Shown here: positions 1 through 5,475 of the stretch, piece after piece
How positions within the stretch are numbered: position 1 is the first letter of the stretch
Layout: every line of letters begins with the position of its first letter
Assembly: GCA_027001345.1 (NCBI GenBank)
Contig: JALTMS010000275.1
Location: 1 to 5,475, forward strand
DNA length: 5,475 nt
Origin: Acidobacteriota bacterium
GTDB taxonomy: Bacteria; Acidobacteriota; Polarisedimenticolia; J045
Direction of reading: 5' to 3'
Made by a program: the position numbers and the translations under genes
The notes under the pieces: generated by a model
The model's input: only the letters and a program-made list of their open reading frames with translations
The model's database searches: none
What the model was told of the DNA's origin: nothing

Positions 1-7
1 CGACCCT

Positions 8-11
8 GGAG
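8..11 (+). promoter_or_regulatory. Ribosome binding site deciding the peptidase start
   Basis: GGAG lies 9 bases before the ATG at 21 and touches the ATG at 12. This favours the downstream start. The promoter itself lies outside the window. Confidence 0.55.
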
Positions 12-20
12 ATGGTGACG

Positions 21-737
21 ATGTACTTCTACTTCGATCCGCTCTACTGGCTGGTCATCGGTGCAGGGTTGCTGCTGAGCCTCTGGGCCCAGGCCAAGGT
101 CAAGGGGGCCTACCGGCGTTACAGTCGTCTGCCGGTGCGCAGCCGCCTCAGCGGTGCTCAGGTGGCTGCAGCGATTCTGCGGGAAAACGGCATCCACGAC
201 GTGAAGATCGAATCGATTCGCGGCCAGATGACCGACCACTACGATCCCCGCACCCGTACCTTGCGCCTGAGTGAGCCGGTCTACCGGGGCACCAACATGG
301 CGGCCCTGGGCATCGCCGCCCACGAGGTGGGTCACGCGATCCAGCACGCCCACGACTACGCTCCGCTGAAGTTCCGCTCGGCCTGGGTGCCGGTGGCCAA
401 CCTGGGTGGCGGATTGTCGATGGTGGTGTTGCTGCTGGCCTTTTTCATGGGCGGCGTGGCCACCGCCTTCGGCTCCACCATGGCCATGCTGGGAGTCGGC
501 CTCTTCGCCACCACCACCCTCTTCACGCTGATCACCCTGCCGGTGGAATTCGACGCCAGCCGCCGAGCCCTGCTGGCCCTCGAGAAGGGGGGCTACGTGG
601 CGGCGGACGAACTGGCCGGCGCCCGCAAGATGCTCTCCGCGGCGGCGATGACCTATGTGGCGGCGGCGGTCTCCTCGATCCTCACTTTGCTCTACTGGGC
701 GATGCGCCTCGGTCTGCTCGGCGGCCGCAGCGACTGA
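21..737 (+). CDS. YugP-like membrane zinc metallopeptidase (Zn_peptidase_2 family)
   Basis: Predicted integral-membrane zinc metalloprotease of 238 residues, close to the usual YugP-family length (about 225-235). The visible signature is HEVGHAIQH at residues 101-109, containing HExxH (H101, E102, H105). A later LPVEFDAS (173-180) probably supplies a third zinc ligand, E177. The segment DHYDPRTRTLRLS (72-84) before the active site is also typical of the family. Hydrophobic segments lie near residues 7-24, 125-147, 152-174 and 207-232, so the active site should sit at the membrane surface. I start at the ATG at 21 because GGAG (8-11) sits 9 bases upstream of it. The in-frame ATG at 12 directly abuts that GGAG and so has no usable spacing. 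The product would begin MYFYFDPLYW, like its relatives. Physiological substrates of this family are poorly defined. The gene converges with the glycosyltransferase gene and is not in the same operon. Family call is confident; specific role unknown. Confidence 0.9.
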   Translation: MYFYFDPLYWLVIGAGLLLSLWAQAKVKGAYRRYSRLPVRSRLSGAQVAAAILRENGIHDVKIESIRGQMTDHYDPRTRTLRLSEPVYRGTNMAALGIAAHEVGHAIQHAHDYAPLKFRSAWVPVANLGGGLSMVVLLLAFFMGGVATAFGSTMAMLGVGLFATTTLFTLITLPVEFDASRRALLALEKGGYVAADELAGARKMLSAAAMTYVAAAVSSILTLLYWAMRLGLLGGRSD

Positions 738-775
738 TCGGATCGGCAGGACTGCGCTCCCCCGCTCTTTGGATG

Positions 776-805
776 GACTGGTCGATCCACGACCCTCGAC
801 CGGTC
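776..805. other. Stem-loop in convergent intergenic region, possible terminator
   Basis: GACTGGTCGA (776-785) pairs with TCGACCGGTC (796-805). This gives a 10-bp stem with one T-G wobble and a 10-base loop. It lies between the 3' ends of the peptidase gene (+) and the glycosyltransferase gene (-), where a bidirectional terminator is expected. There is no T-run on either side, so a classical intrinsic terminator is not supported and the role is inferred from position. Confidence 0.35.
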
Positions 806-826
806 GGGAACGTATCGGGCCATGAG

Positions 827-849
827 GTGCAGGAGTCTCTGCCCTGCAC
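827..849. other. Second stem-loop in convergent intergenic region
   Basis: GTGCAGG (827-833) and CCTGCAC (843-849) form a perfect 7-bp stem with a 9-base loop, 17 bases beyond the glycosyltransferase stop codon. No U-tract follows in either direction. It may help end transcription from the minus-strand operon, or it may be chance in GC-rich DNA. Confidence 0.3.
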
Positions 850-866
850 GACCAGCGGCTCGTCAG

Positions 867-1793
867 TCATCGCTCCCCGGCTGCGGGTCCGTGCAGAAGG
901 TGGGGCAGCAAGCGCCGGAAAGCCCGGGAAAAAAGCAGTTCCGGTGCCGCGGACCCAGCGGTCCGGAACGCCTCGGAAACGGCGCTCCAGCGGACCCGGC
1001 GGCCCTCACCCCGGGCCTCGACCAGGGCCAGCCGCAGTTGAAGGCGTGCCTGTCGGGCGGCGGCTCGACGCGCCCAGGGGCGGCGCAGCGTCCGGGCGAA
1101 AAGACTGCAGCAGCAGATGGTCAGCCGCAGCCGATCGGCCTCCTCTCGCACCGACCACATCCCGTGTCGGTGTTTGCGGTAGGCCATCATCACCTCGGGC
1201 AGATAGGCGATCGGTCCGCGCAGGGCGAGCAGGATGTGCAGCGCCCAGTCGCTGAAGGGTAGCTCTTCGAACCACTCGGGAAGAGGCTCGAGCCGGTCCC
1301 GGCGGAAGGTCAGCGCTCCGGCTGGAACGGGATTGCCTCGCAGGATTCTCTCCACGCCGAGCCGCGAGGGAAGCGTCGGGCTGCAATAGCGTTCGGCCAG
1401 CAGCCCGCCCCGGGCATCGACGATGCGGGCGTCGTGGGTACAGGCCGAGAGTTCCGGCGTGGTTTCGAGGAGCGAGACCTGCTGCTGAAGCTTGTCGGTG
1501 GTCAGCCAGTAGTCGTCGCCGTCGAGTAGGGCGATGTAGCCGCCCCGACAGGCGGCGAGGGCCCCGATGAAGTTGCGCACGGGGCCGAGGTTCCTCTCGC
1601 GCTCGAGGATTCTGATCCGCTCGGGGTGCAGGGCTTCGAGGGCGCGCAAGCGAGTCCGGGTGCCGTCGGTCGAGCAGTCATCGGCCACGACGATTTCCCA
1701 GGCGAAGTCGGCCCTCTGAGCCAGCACACTCTCCAGGGTCTGGTCGACGAAGGCCTCGTGGTTGTGGGTCTTGATCAGGACGCTGAGTTTCAT
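867..1793 (-). CDS. Family 2 (GT-A fold) glycosyltransferase
   Basis: Cytoplasmic glycosyltransferase of 308 residues, predicted to move a sugar from a nucleotide-sugar donor to a glycan acceptor. The N-terminus MKLSVLIKTHNHEAF is the typical GT2 first strand. ADDCSTDGT (38-46) is the nucleotide-binding region. DGDDYW (91-96) carries the metal-binding DxD-type motif and is followed by KLQQQVSLLE (101-110). SDWALH (181-186) matches the position of the acceptor/catalytic acidic motif, and YRKHRHGMWS (205-214) is a conserved closing motif of this WcaA-like subgroup. The C-terminal third is Arg/Ala/Leu-rich with no clear membrane helix. An ICCCS cysteine cluster lies at 226-230. The start is the ATG at 1793, overlapping the upstream TGA as ATGA; no strong ribosome site precedes it, which fits translational coupling. 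The open frame extends to 2045, but that extension is low-complexity, Arg-rich and lies across the upstream gene. Donor and acceptor cannot be read from sequence. Confidence 0.92.
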   Translation of the reverse strand: MKLSVLIKTHNHEAFVDQTLESVLAQRADFAWEIVVADDCSTDGTRTRLRALEALHPERIRILERERNLGPVRNFIGALAACRGGYIALLDGDDYWLTTDKLQQQVSLLETTPELSACTHDARIVDARGGLLAERYCSPTLPSRLGVERILRGNPVPAGALTFRRDRLEPLPEWFEELPFSDWALHILLALRGPIAYLPEVMMAYRKHRHGMWSVREEADRLRLTICCCSLFARTLRRPWARRAAARQARLQLRLALVEARGEGRRVRWSAVSEAFRTAGSAAPELLFSRAFRRLLPHLLHGPAAGER

Positions 1794-2647
1794 ACCGGCG
1801 AGTGCGGGGTGCATCGCGTCTTCAGGCCGAGGCGCTCGCGGAACTCCCGCGGCGGCATGACGCTGCGTTCGTGAATCGCTGCCAGGCTGTGCACCCGCTC
1901 GAGAAGCTGCCGGTTGGTAGCCAGGCGAGTGCGCCCCGCGTCGAGCCAGATGTTGTCCTCCAGGCCGATGCGCACGCCGCCACCGAGGGCGACGGCGATC
2001 GCGCTGATGGCTGTTTGCGCGGAGCCGAGCCCGGCCAGTGACCACAACGCCTCCTCTGGCAGCTCGCGCAGCAGCGCGGCGAGATGCAGCGGATCGGCCT
2101 GGGCGCCGGCCACGTTGCCGAGCAGCAAGTTGAAGTAGAACGGCGGATGGAGTACCTGCTTGCGGATCAGGTACCGGGCGTAGTTCAGCATGCCCAGGTC
2201 GAAGACCTCCAGCTCGGGAGCGATGCCGCGTTGGCGCATTCGACGCGCCAGAGCCTGGATCACGTCGGGAGCGTTGAGTGAGGCCTGCCGGGAGAAGTTC
2301 AGCGACGAGAGGGTCAGGCTCCCCATGTCCGGTCGCAGATCACCGTCGAGGGCCAGGGGCGCGGCGCGAGCTTCCAGGTCCTGGACGCTGCGGCCGCTGA
2401 GCGAGACACAGATCACCAGCTCCGGAGCGAAAGACCGGATCGCCTCGATCAGCCGGCCATAGATCGCGGGGTCATGGGAAGGCTCCCCGCTTCCCGGCCG
2501 CCGGGCATGGAGGTGAACGAGGGTGATGCCGATTTCCGTCGCCTGATGCACCTGCTCGACGATCTCGTTGATCTCGAGGGGAACGTGGGGCGTCATCTCT
2601 CGGGTCGGGACCATTCCCGTTGGTGCGAAGTTGACGATCAGGTTCAT
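1790..2647 (-). CDS. BKACE / DUF849 family beta-keto acid cleavage enzyme
   Basis: Protein of 285 residues, a normal length for the BKACE family (prototype Kce, 3-keto-5-aminohexanoate cleavage enzyme). Known members are zinc-dependent TIM barrels that react a beta-keto acid with acetyl-CoA, giving acetoacetate and a new CoA thioester. Visible signatures are VHLHAR (44-49) with the probable zinc ligands H45 and H47; SLSGR (82-86); ELEVFDLG (145-152); and VRIGLEDN (225-232) with R226, zinc ligand E230 and D231. All key residues appear intact, so an active enzyme is expected. The N-terminus APTGMVPTREMTPHVP (8-23) differs from the more common catabolic consensus and suggests a subgroup. The start is the ATG at 2647: GGAGGGG sits 5 bases upstream and the codon overlaps the preceding TGA as ATGA. 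The gene lies between a sugar acyltransferase and a glycosyltransferase, not with lysine-fermentation or carnitine genes, so the substrate is probably not the Kce one. Substrate unknown. Confidence 0.92.
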   Translation of the reverse strand: MNLIVNFAPTGMVPTREMTPHVPLEINEIVEQVHQATEIGITLVHLHARRPGSGEPSHDPAIYGRLIEAIRSFAPELVICVSLSGRSVQDLEARAAPLALDGDLRPDMGSLTLSSLNFSRQASLNAPDVIQALARRMRQRGIAPELEVFDLGMLNYARYLIRKQVLHPPFYFNLLLGNVAGAQADPLHLAALLRELPEEALWSLAGLGSAQTAISAIAVALGGGVRIGLEDNIWLDAGRTRLATNRQLLERVHSLAAIHERSVMPPREFRERLGLKTRCTPHSPV

Positions 2648-3300
2648 CGGGTCCCCTCCAGTCTCTTGACGATCCGCGCCGGCACTCCGAGGACCTGCAC
2701 CCGGGGTTCCACGTCCCGTGTCACCACCGCGCCGGCCCCGACGACGGCCGAGTGGCCGACCGTCAGGCCATCGAGGATCTGAGCCCCCATTCCGATGCTG
2801 GCGCCCGCGCCGAGGGTGGTGCGGCCGGCCACGTTCGCCGCCGGCCCGAGGGTGACCCCCTGGGCGATCCGCGCATGGTGCCCGATCAGGCAGCCGCGGT
2901 TGACGATCACGTGGGAGCCCACCTCGCTGTGGGCGGCGAGGACGGCGTGGGGGCCGATGTAGGTGCCCGCCCCGAGGCGGGCGGTCGACGAGACCTGAGC
3001 ACTGGCATGGACGAAGGTGCCGAAGCGCAGCCCACGCTGCTCGACCTGCCGGATGAAGGTGAGCCGACGCGGGCTGCCGATGGCGGCCAGCACGCGACAC
3101 TCCCCGGGGAGTTGATCGATGTCGTCGATCCAGAGTACGGGAATGCCGTGCAGAGTGCGGCCGCACTTGCTGCGGTCGAGGCCCTCGATGAAGGCGGCGA
3201 CCTGATAGCGTGGATCCTCGTCGATCAGGTCGGCAACCTCTTCGCCGAAGCTGCCGGCGCCGAGAAGGGCAAAGCGCTCGGAACCGGAGGAGTTCTGCAT
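2644..3300 (-). CDS. NeuD/PglD-like sugar O/N-acyltransferase (left-handed beta-helix)
   Basis: Protein of 218 residues, the usual NeuD/PglD length. The N-terminal Rossmann-like domain has GAGSFG at 14-19 and covers about residues 8-95, where these enzymes bind the UDP-sugar. From about residue 98 the hexapeptide repeats of a left-handed beta-helix begin (ARLGAG, VTLGPA, TTLGAG, LTVGHS, AVVGAG), the acetyl-CoA-binding trimer fold. It ends VLGVPARIVK (203-212), as in the family. H141 aligns with the catalytic His of PglD. The usual acidic neighbour is His (H142), and a second conserved His is Thr (T150). The expected reaction is transfer of an acetyl or other acyl group from CoA to an amino sugar or sialic-acid-like sugar. 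I start at the ATG at 3300 with GGAGG 11 bases upstream. The in-frame GTG at 3318 overlaps that GGAGG and has no ribosome site of its own, but it cannot be excluded. First gene of the three-gene cassette; acyl donor and sugar unknown. Confidence 0.9.
   Translation of the reverse strand: MQNSSGSERFALLGAGSFGEEVADLIDEDPRYQVAAFIEGLDRSKCGRTLHGIPVLWIDDIDQLPGECRVLAAIGSPRRLTFIRQVEQRGLRFGTFVHASAQVSSTARLGAGTYIGPHAVLAAHSEVGSHVIVNRGCLIGHHARIAQGVTLGPAANVAGRTTLGAGASIGMGAQILDGLTVGHSAVVGAGAVVTRDVEPRVQVLGVPARIVKRLEGTR
2653..2659 (-). promoter_or_regulatory. Strong ribosome binding site of the BKACE gene
   Basis: On the minus strand GGAGGGG lies 5 bases before the ATG at 2647, inside the end of the acyltransferase gene. 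It is the strongest Shine-Dalgarno match in the window and fixes the start. It suggests that this gene can recruit ribosomes itself as well as by coupling. Confidence 0.75.
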
Positions 3301-3311
3301 GACGTCGGATG

Positions 3312-3316
3312 CCTCC
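3312..3316 (-). promoter_or_regulatory. Probable ribosome binding site of the acyltransferase gene
   Basis: GGAGG on the minus strand lies 11 bases before the ATG at 3300. The spacing is slightly long but acceptable. It argues against the GTG at 3318 as the start, since that codon is adjacent to it. Confidence 0.5.
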
Positions 3317-3344
3317 ACGGGCCCAGGCCGGGAGCGGTGATTCT

Positions 3345-3377
3345 GGCACGAAGTCGGTGGGCGAACGACTTCGTGCC
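3345..3377. repeat. Perfect 12-bp inverted repeat upstream of the glycan cassette
   Basis: GGCACGAAGTCG (3345-3356) is exactly complemented by CGACTTCGTGCC (3366-3377), with a 9-base loop. It lies 45-77 bases upstream of the acyltransferase start. In the minus-strand direction no U-tract follows, so it is not a classical terminator of the antiporter genes. In the plus direction TTTTT begins 7 bases after the stem, but no plus-strand gene precedes it. It could be an operator, a 5'-leader hairpin, or a factor-assisted terminator. Confidence 0.6.
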
Positions 3378-3396
3378 TGGAGGTTTTTCGTCGCTG

Positions 3397-3414
3397 CGCT
3401 GACTGGCTTCAGCG
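3397..3414. repeat. Small inverted repeat in the antiporter-cassette gap
   Basis: CGCTGA (3397-3402) and TCAGCG (3409-3414) form a 6-bp stem with a 6-base loop. It may be part of the end of the antiporter transcript or of the cassette leader. No U-tract follows on the minus strand, so the role is unclear. Confidence 0.25.
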
Positions 3415-3458
3415 AGTTGGCGATCTTTCCCTCTCCACTTCCGGGGTGCGAGCCGTCG

Positions 3459-3472
3459 GGACGGGCCCGTCC
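3459..3472. repeat. 14-bp perfect GC palindrome after the antiporter stop
   Basis: GGACGGGCCCGTCC is its own reverse complement and starts 37 bases beyond the antiporter stop codon. As a hairpin it would have a 5-bp stem and a GGCC loop, with no U-run after it. It could be a protein-binding site or part of a transcript end. Short GC palindromes arise easily by chance in such DNA. The 209-base gap (3301-3509) has no convincing promoter by eye. Confidence 0.25.
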
Positions 3473-3509
3473 GGGGTTTGACGACGACGGTACATCGGCA
3501 GCCGGCGGC

Positions 3510-4904
3510 TCAGAGCTTGTCGCTCTCTTCCGGTTCGAGGGGGTGCTCGTGGGTTTCGCCGGCCCGGCGCAGAGAGCGGACCAGCAGGATCGGACCGACG
3601 ATCTGGTTGATCGCGATCGCGGCGATCAGCGGGGCGACCACCGTTGCGCCCCACTGGGGAAAGCGGCGCCCGAGTTCGGCGGCCAGCCCGAGGCTGACGC
3701 CGGCCTGGGAGATTGCCGTCCAGCCCGACAGAGAACGCCAGGAGCGAGGATCACCGGCCGCTGCGCTGCCCCCCCAGGCGCCGACGAACAACCCCCCCAT
3801 GCGCAGCAGGACCAGCGAGAGCGCGAGCATCCACGAGGTGGTCAGGGCATCGAGGTCCAGGGCGGCGCCGGTCAGCGCGAAGAAGGCGACATAGATCGGC
3901 GGTGCGATGCGCTCGAGGTTTTCGGTGAACACATGGCCGCGACGGGAGAGGTTCTGGACGACGATGCCGGCGGTCAGACCCATCAGCAGCGGTTCGAGAT
4001 GAAGCTGGGTGTCGAAGTTGTCGGCGAGCAGGACGGAGGTCTCGCGGGACAGCCGGGTGATCAGGTAGGCGATGCCGGCGAGGAGGATCGGCAGATCGAT
4101 GCGGAAGGTGCGCATCACCAGCAGCACCGTGCTGCCCACCGCGCCGCCGAGGAGTATCGAAAGCAGCAGATCCACGCTCAGGGAGCCGAGCACGGAGACA
4201 TCGAAACCCGCGCCGGGGCTCAACAGCTTTTCGGCCACCGCCACCGCCACGGCGAAGATCAACACCACCAGGGTGTCGAGGGTGATGGTGGTGGCCATCA
4301 CCGTTTCGGTAAATGGCCCCCTGGCATCGGCCTCGTTGATCACCGCCACGGTGGCTGCCGGCGAGCGGGCCAGGCTGATGGCGGACAGCACGATGGCCAG
4401 GGCGGCCAGTTCCACTCGCGGCATCTGACCGGGCAGCCAGGGGGCGATGAGAAACAGTCCGCCCGACACCACCACCGGAGTGAGCAGGAGCTGGCCACCG
4501 ATCCACCCGGCGATCGAGCGCCACAGGCGACGGACCATCGGCAGGTGCAGTTCACCCCCCGCCACCAGGGCGATGAAGGTCAGGGCCAGGTCGTTGATCG
4601 GCTCGAGGGCGACGAGCTTGTCGGCAGAGATCAGGCCGGTCACGGCGGGCCCTGCCGCCAGGCCGGCGAGGATGTAGCCGGTGAGCTTGGGCAGGCGTAG
4701 TTTTTCGACCAGCAGCCCGGCGCACCAGGCGGCCAGCAGCAGAAAGCCGAGGGTCAGAGGCGTGGAGCCCGCGTCGCGCGGATCGGCCGGCAACGAGCGC
4801 AGGTAGGCCATCAGCGAGCCGATCAGCAGTAGCGTCACCAGCGCCCAGGCAGTGGGAGCTACGAGGGTTTGCTCGTCGCCGAGAATCTTTCCCGGGCTCT
4901 TCAT
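3510..4904 (-). CDS. CPA2-type cation:proton antiporter (complete)
   Basis: Polytopic membrane protein of 464 residues with about 12-13 hydrophobic segments, predicted to exchange Na+ or K+ for H+ across the inner membrane. Family signatures in order: KLRLPKLTGYILAGLAAGP (68-86), the typical early helix; FIALVAGGELHL (110-121), equivalent to the usual F..G.el motif; SAISLARSPAATVAVINEA (174-192); TITLDTLVVLIF (206-217), the ion-binding helix with D210; YVAFFALTGAALDLDAL (338-354); and GWTAISQAGVSLGLAAEL (394-411). The residue before D210 is Leu, where NapA/NhaA-like proteins have Asp or Asn. The tail after about residue 445 is short, charged and Glu-rich, with no TrkA-N (RCK) domain. The start is the ATG at 4904, overlapping the upstream TGA as ATGA. 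The open frame extends to 5267, but that part is Arg/Gly-rich and lies over the upstream gene. Transported ion not determinable. Confidence 0.9.
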   Translation of the reverse strand: MKSPGKILGDEQTLVAPTAWALVTLLLIGSLMAYLRSLPADPRDAGSTPLTLGFLLLAAWCAGLLVEKLRLPKLTGYILAGLAAGPAVTGLISADKLVALEPINDLALTFIALVAGGELHLPMVRRLWRSIAGWIGGQLLLTPVVVSGGLFLIAPWLPGQMPRVELAALAIVLSAISLARSPAATVAVINEADARGPFTETVMATTITLDTLVVLIFAVAVAVAEKLLSPGAGFDVSVLGSLSVDLLLSILLGGAVGSTVLLVMRTFRIDLPILLAGIAYLITRLSRETSVLLADNFDTQLHLEPLLMGLTAGIVVQNLSRRGHVFTENLERIAPPIYVAFFALTGAALDLDALTTSWMLALSLVLLRMGGLFVGAWGGSAAAGDPRSWRSLSGWTAISQAGVSLGLAAELGRRFPQWGATVVAPLIAAIAINQIVGPILLVRSLRRAGETHEHPLEPEESDKL

Positions 4905-5475
4905 GCGGGCTCTTCCCGACTCGCGTCGTCGCCACCACTGGCCTCGCCGGCGGCGGCCAGCACGCGCAGAGTGATCCAGGGTGCGAGCACTTCGGTCAAG
5001 ATCAGCGAGAGCAAGATGGCCGTCACCACCACCGGAGTCAGAGGGCTCTGCCCCGCGTCCATGTAGTCCAGTGCCAGGGCTGCGGAAATGCCGCCCTGAG
5101 CGACGAGGCCGAAGCCGAAGCTGCTCGGTGGATTCCTCGGGGCATGGGTTGTGCGGGCGAGGATCCAGCCCGCCCCGCCCTTGCCCAGCAGGCGCAGGAC
5201 GATCATCGCCAGCGAGAGCAGCACCAGGGCCAGCGGTCCGAAGGGGCCCGCCTGGTCGAGTCGCCAACTTGCCCCGGCCAACAGGAGCAGGAAGAGCGAC
5301 AGAGGTTGCTCGGTGTTGGCCACCAGGCGTTTGAGACGGGCGCTGGGGCCCGGAACGTTGGCCACCAGAATTCCGGCGAAGAGGCTGACCAGCAGAGGAG
5401 AGAGCTGGAGGTAGCGCGCGGCGCCGGCGAAAAAGAGCGTGGCCCCCAGGCCGCCGACCACCAGCCGCCCCGTAC
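4901..5475 (-). CDS. CPA2-type cation:proton antiporter, C-terminal part (runs off window)
   Basis: At least 190 residues of a polytopic membrane protein; the reading frame is open to the right edge, so the start lies outside. A GTG at 5461 should not be taken as the start, since the frame continues upstream of it. The visible part has hydrophobic segments including SPLLVSLFAGILVAN, SLFLLLLAGASWRLD (the usual FF..G..ld helix of the exchanger core), an Arg/Leu-rich loop, FGFGLVAQGGISAALALDY (near the conserved late-helix motif), and LTPVVVTAILLSLILTEVLAPW as the last helix. It ends in a short acidic/basic tail, REEPA. These match the C-terminal half of monovalent cation:proton exchangers. Its stop overlaps the start of the next antiporter gene, so the two are probably co-translated and may form a heteromeric pair or have distinct ion or pH preferences. 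Confidence is lower because half the protein is unseen. Confidence 0.8.
   Translation of the reverse strand, partial: TGRLVVGGLGATLFFAGAARYLQLSPLLVSLFAGILVANVPGPSARLKRLVANTEQPLSLFLLLLAGASWRLDQAGPFGPLALVLLSLAMIVLRLLGKGGAGWILARTTHAPRNPPSSFGFGLVAQGGISAALALDYMDAGQSPLTPVVVTAILLSLILTEVLAPWITLRVLAAAGEASGGDDASREEPA

Noticed and set aside
773..1262. Plus-strand open frames over the end of the glycosyltransferase gene
   Set aside because: No recognisable domain, composition of an antisense frame, and the minus-strand gene has clear GT2 motifs.
1794..2045. N-terminal extension of the glycosyltransferase frame
   Set aside because: The extension is Arg/Ala-rich, lies entirely over the BKACE gene, and the ATGA overlap gives a clear start at 1793.
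2648..3349. N-terminal extension of the BKACE frame
   Set aside because: Low-complexity Arg/Pro/Gly composition over the acyltransferase gene; a strong ribosome site and an ATGA overlap define the start at 2647.
3340..3368. A possible -10 box (CAGAAT on the minus strand) ahead of the acyltransferase
   Set aside because: Only four of six bases match and the -35 position has a poor match, so no promoter call is supported.
3309..4700. A 463-codon open frame on the plus strand
   Set aside because: It lies antisense to the acyltransferase start, the gap and the antiporter gene. Its translation is a Gly/Gln/Arg/Asp-rich string without any domain, typical of a shadow frame in GC-rich DNA.
3082..4966. 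Shared 15-base word GGCGGCCAGCACGCG at 3082-3096 and 4952-4966
   Set aside because: Both encode an R-V-L-A-A stretch in unrelated proteins; chance in GC-rich coding DNA.
4467..5038. Shared 15-base word CACCACCACCGGAGT at 4467-4481 and 5024-5038
   Set aside because: Both copies encode TPVVV in hydrophobic helices at apparently different places of the two antiporters; explained by similar codon use, not by a mobile or regulatory repeat.
4905..5267. N-terminal extension of the complete antiporter
   Set aside because: Arg/Gly-rich shadow of the upstream antiporter gene; the real membrane protein starts at 4904.

Overview
This is a GC-rich, gene-dense bacterial chromosomal window. It holds four complete genes, a fifth complete up to an uncertain start, and one gene cut by the right edge. 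Nothing identifies the species. The base composition, TGA stop codons and tight gene overlaps would suit an acidobacterial, gemmatimonad or deltaproteobacterial type of genome, but that is a weak inference. I see no rRNA, tRNA, CRISPR array, insertion sequence or transposase.

Layout from left to right. (1) Positions 21-737, + strand: a membrane-embedded zinc metallopeptidase of the YugP / Zn_peptidase_2 type. (2) Positions 738-866: a short convergent intergenic stretch with two stem-loops. (3) Positions 867-3300, - strand, transcribed right to left: a three-gene cassette. It runs NeuD/PglD-like sugar acyltransferase, then a BKACE (DUF849, beta-keto acid cleavage) family enzyme, then a family 2 glycosyltransferase. 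Each junction is an ATGA stop/start overlap. (4) Positions 3301-3509: an intergenic gap with a perfect 12-bp inverted repeat close to the start of the acyltransferase gene. (5) Positions 3510-5475, - strand: two consecutive CPA2-type cation:proton antiporter genes, also joined by ATGA. The upstream one continues past the window edge.

The most interesting part is the cassette in (3). A beta-keto acid cleavage enzyme makes a CoA thioester and acetoacetate from acetyl-CoA and a keto acid. Here it is coupled translationally between an acyl-CoA-dependent amino-sugar acyltransferase and a glycosyltransferase. A reasonable hypothesis is that the BKACE supplies or alters an acyl-CoA used to decorate a sugar, which the glycosyltransferase then builds into a surface glycan. 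The sequence shows the gene order, the overlaps and the conserved active-site residues. The joint function is inference.

The antiporter pair is probably a separate ion-homeostasis unit. Its second member has Leu-Asp where the family usually has Asp-Asp or Asn-Asp at the ion-binding site.
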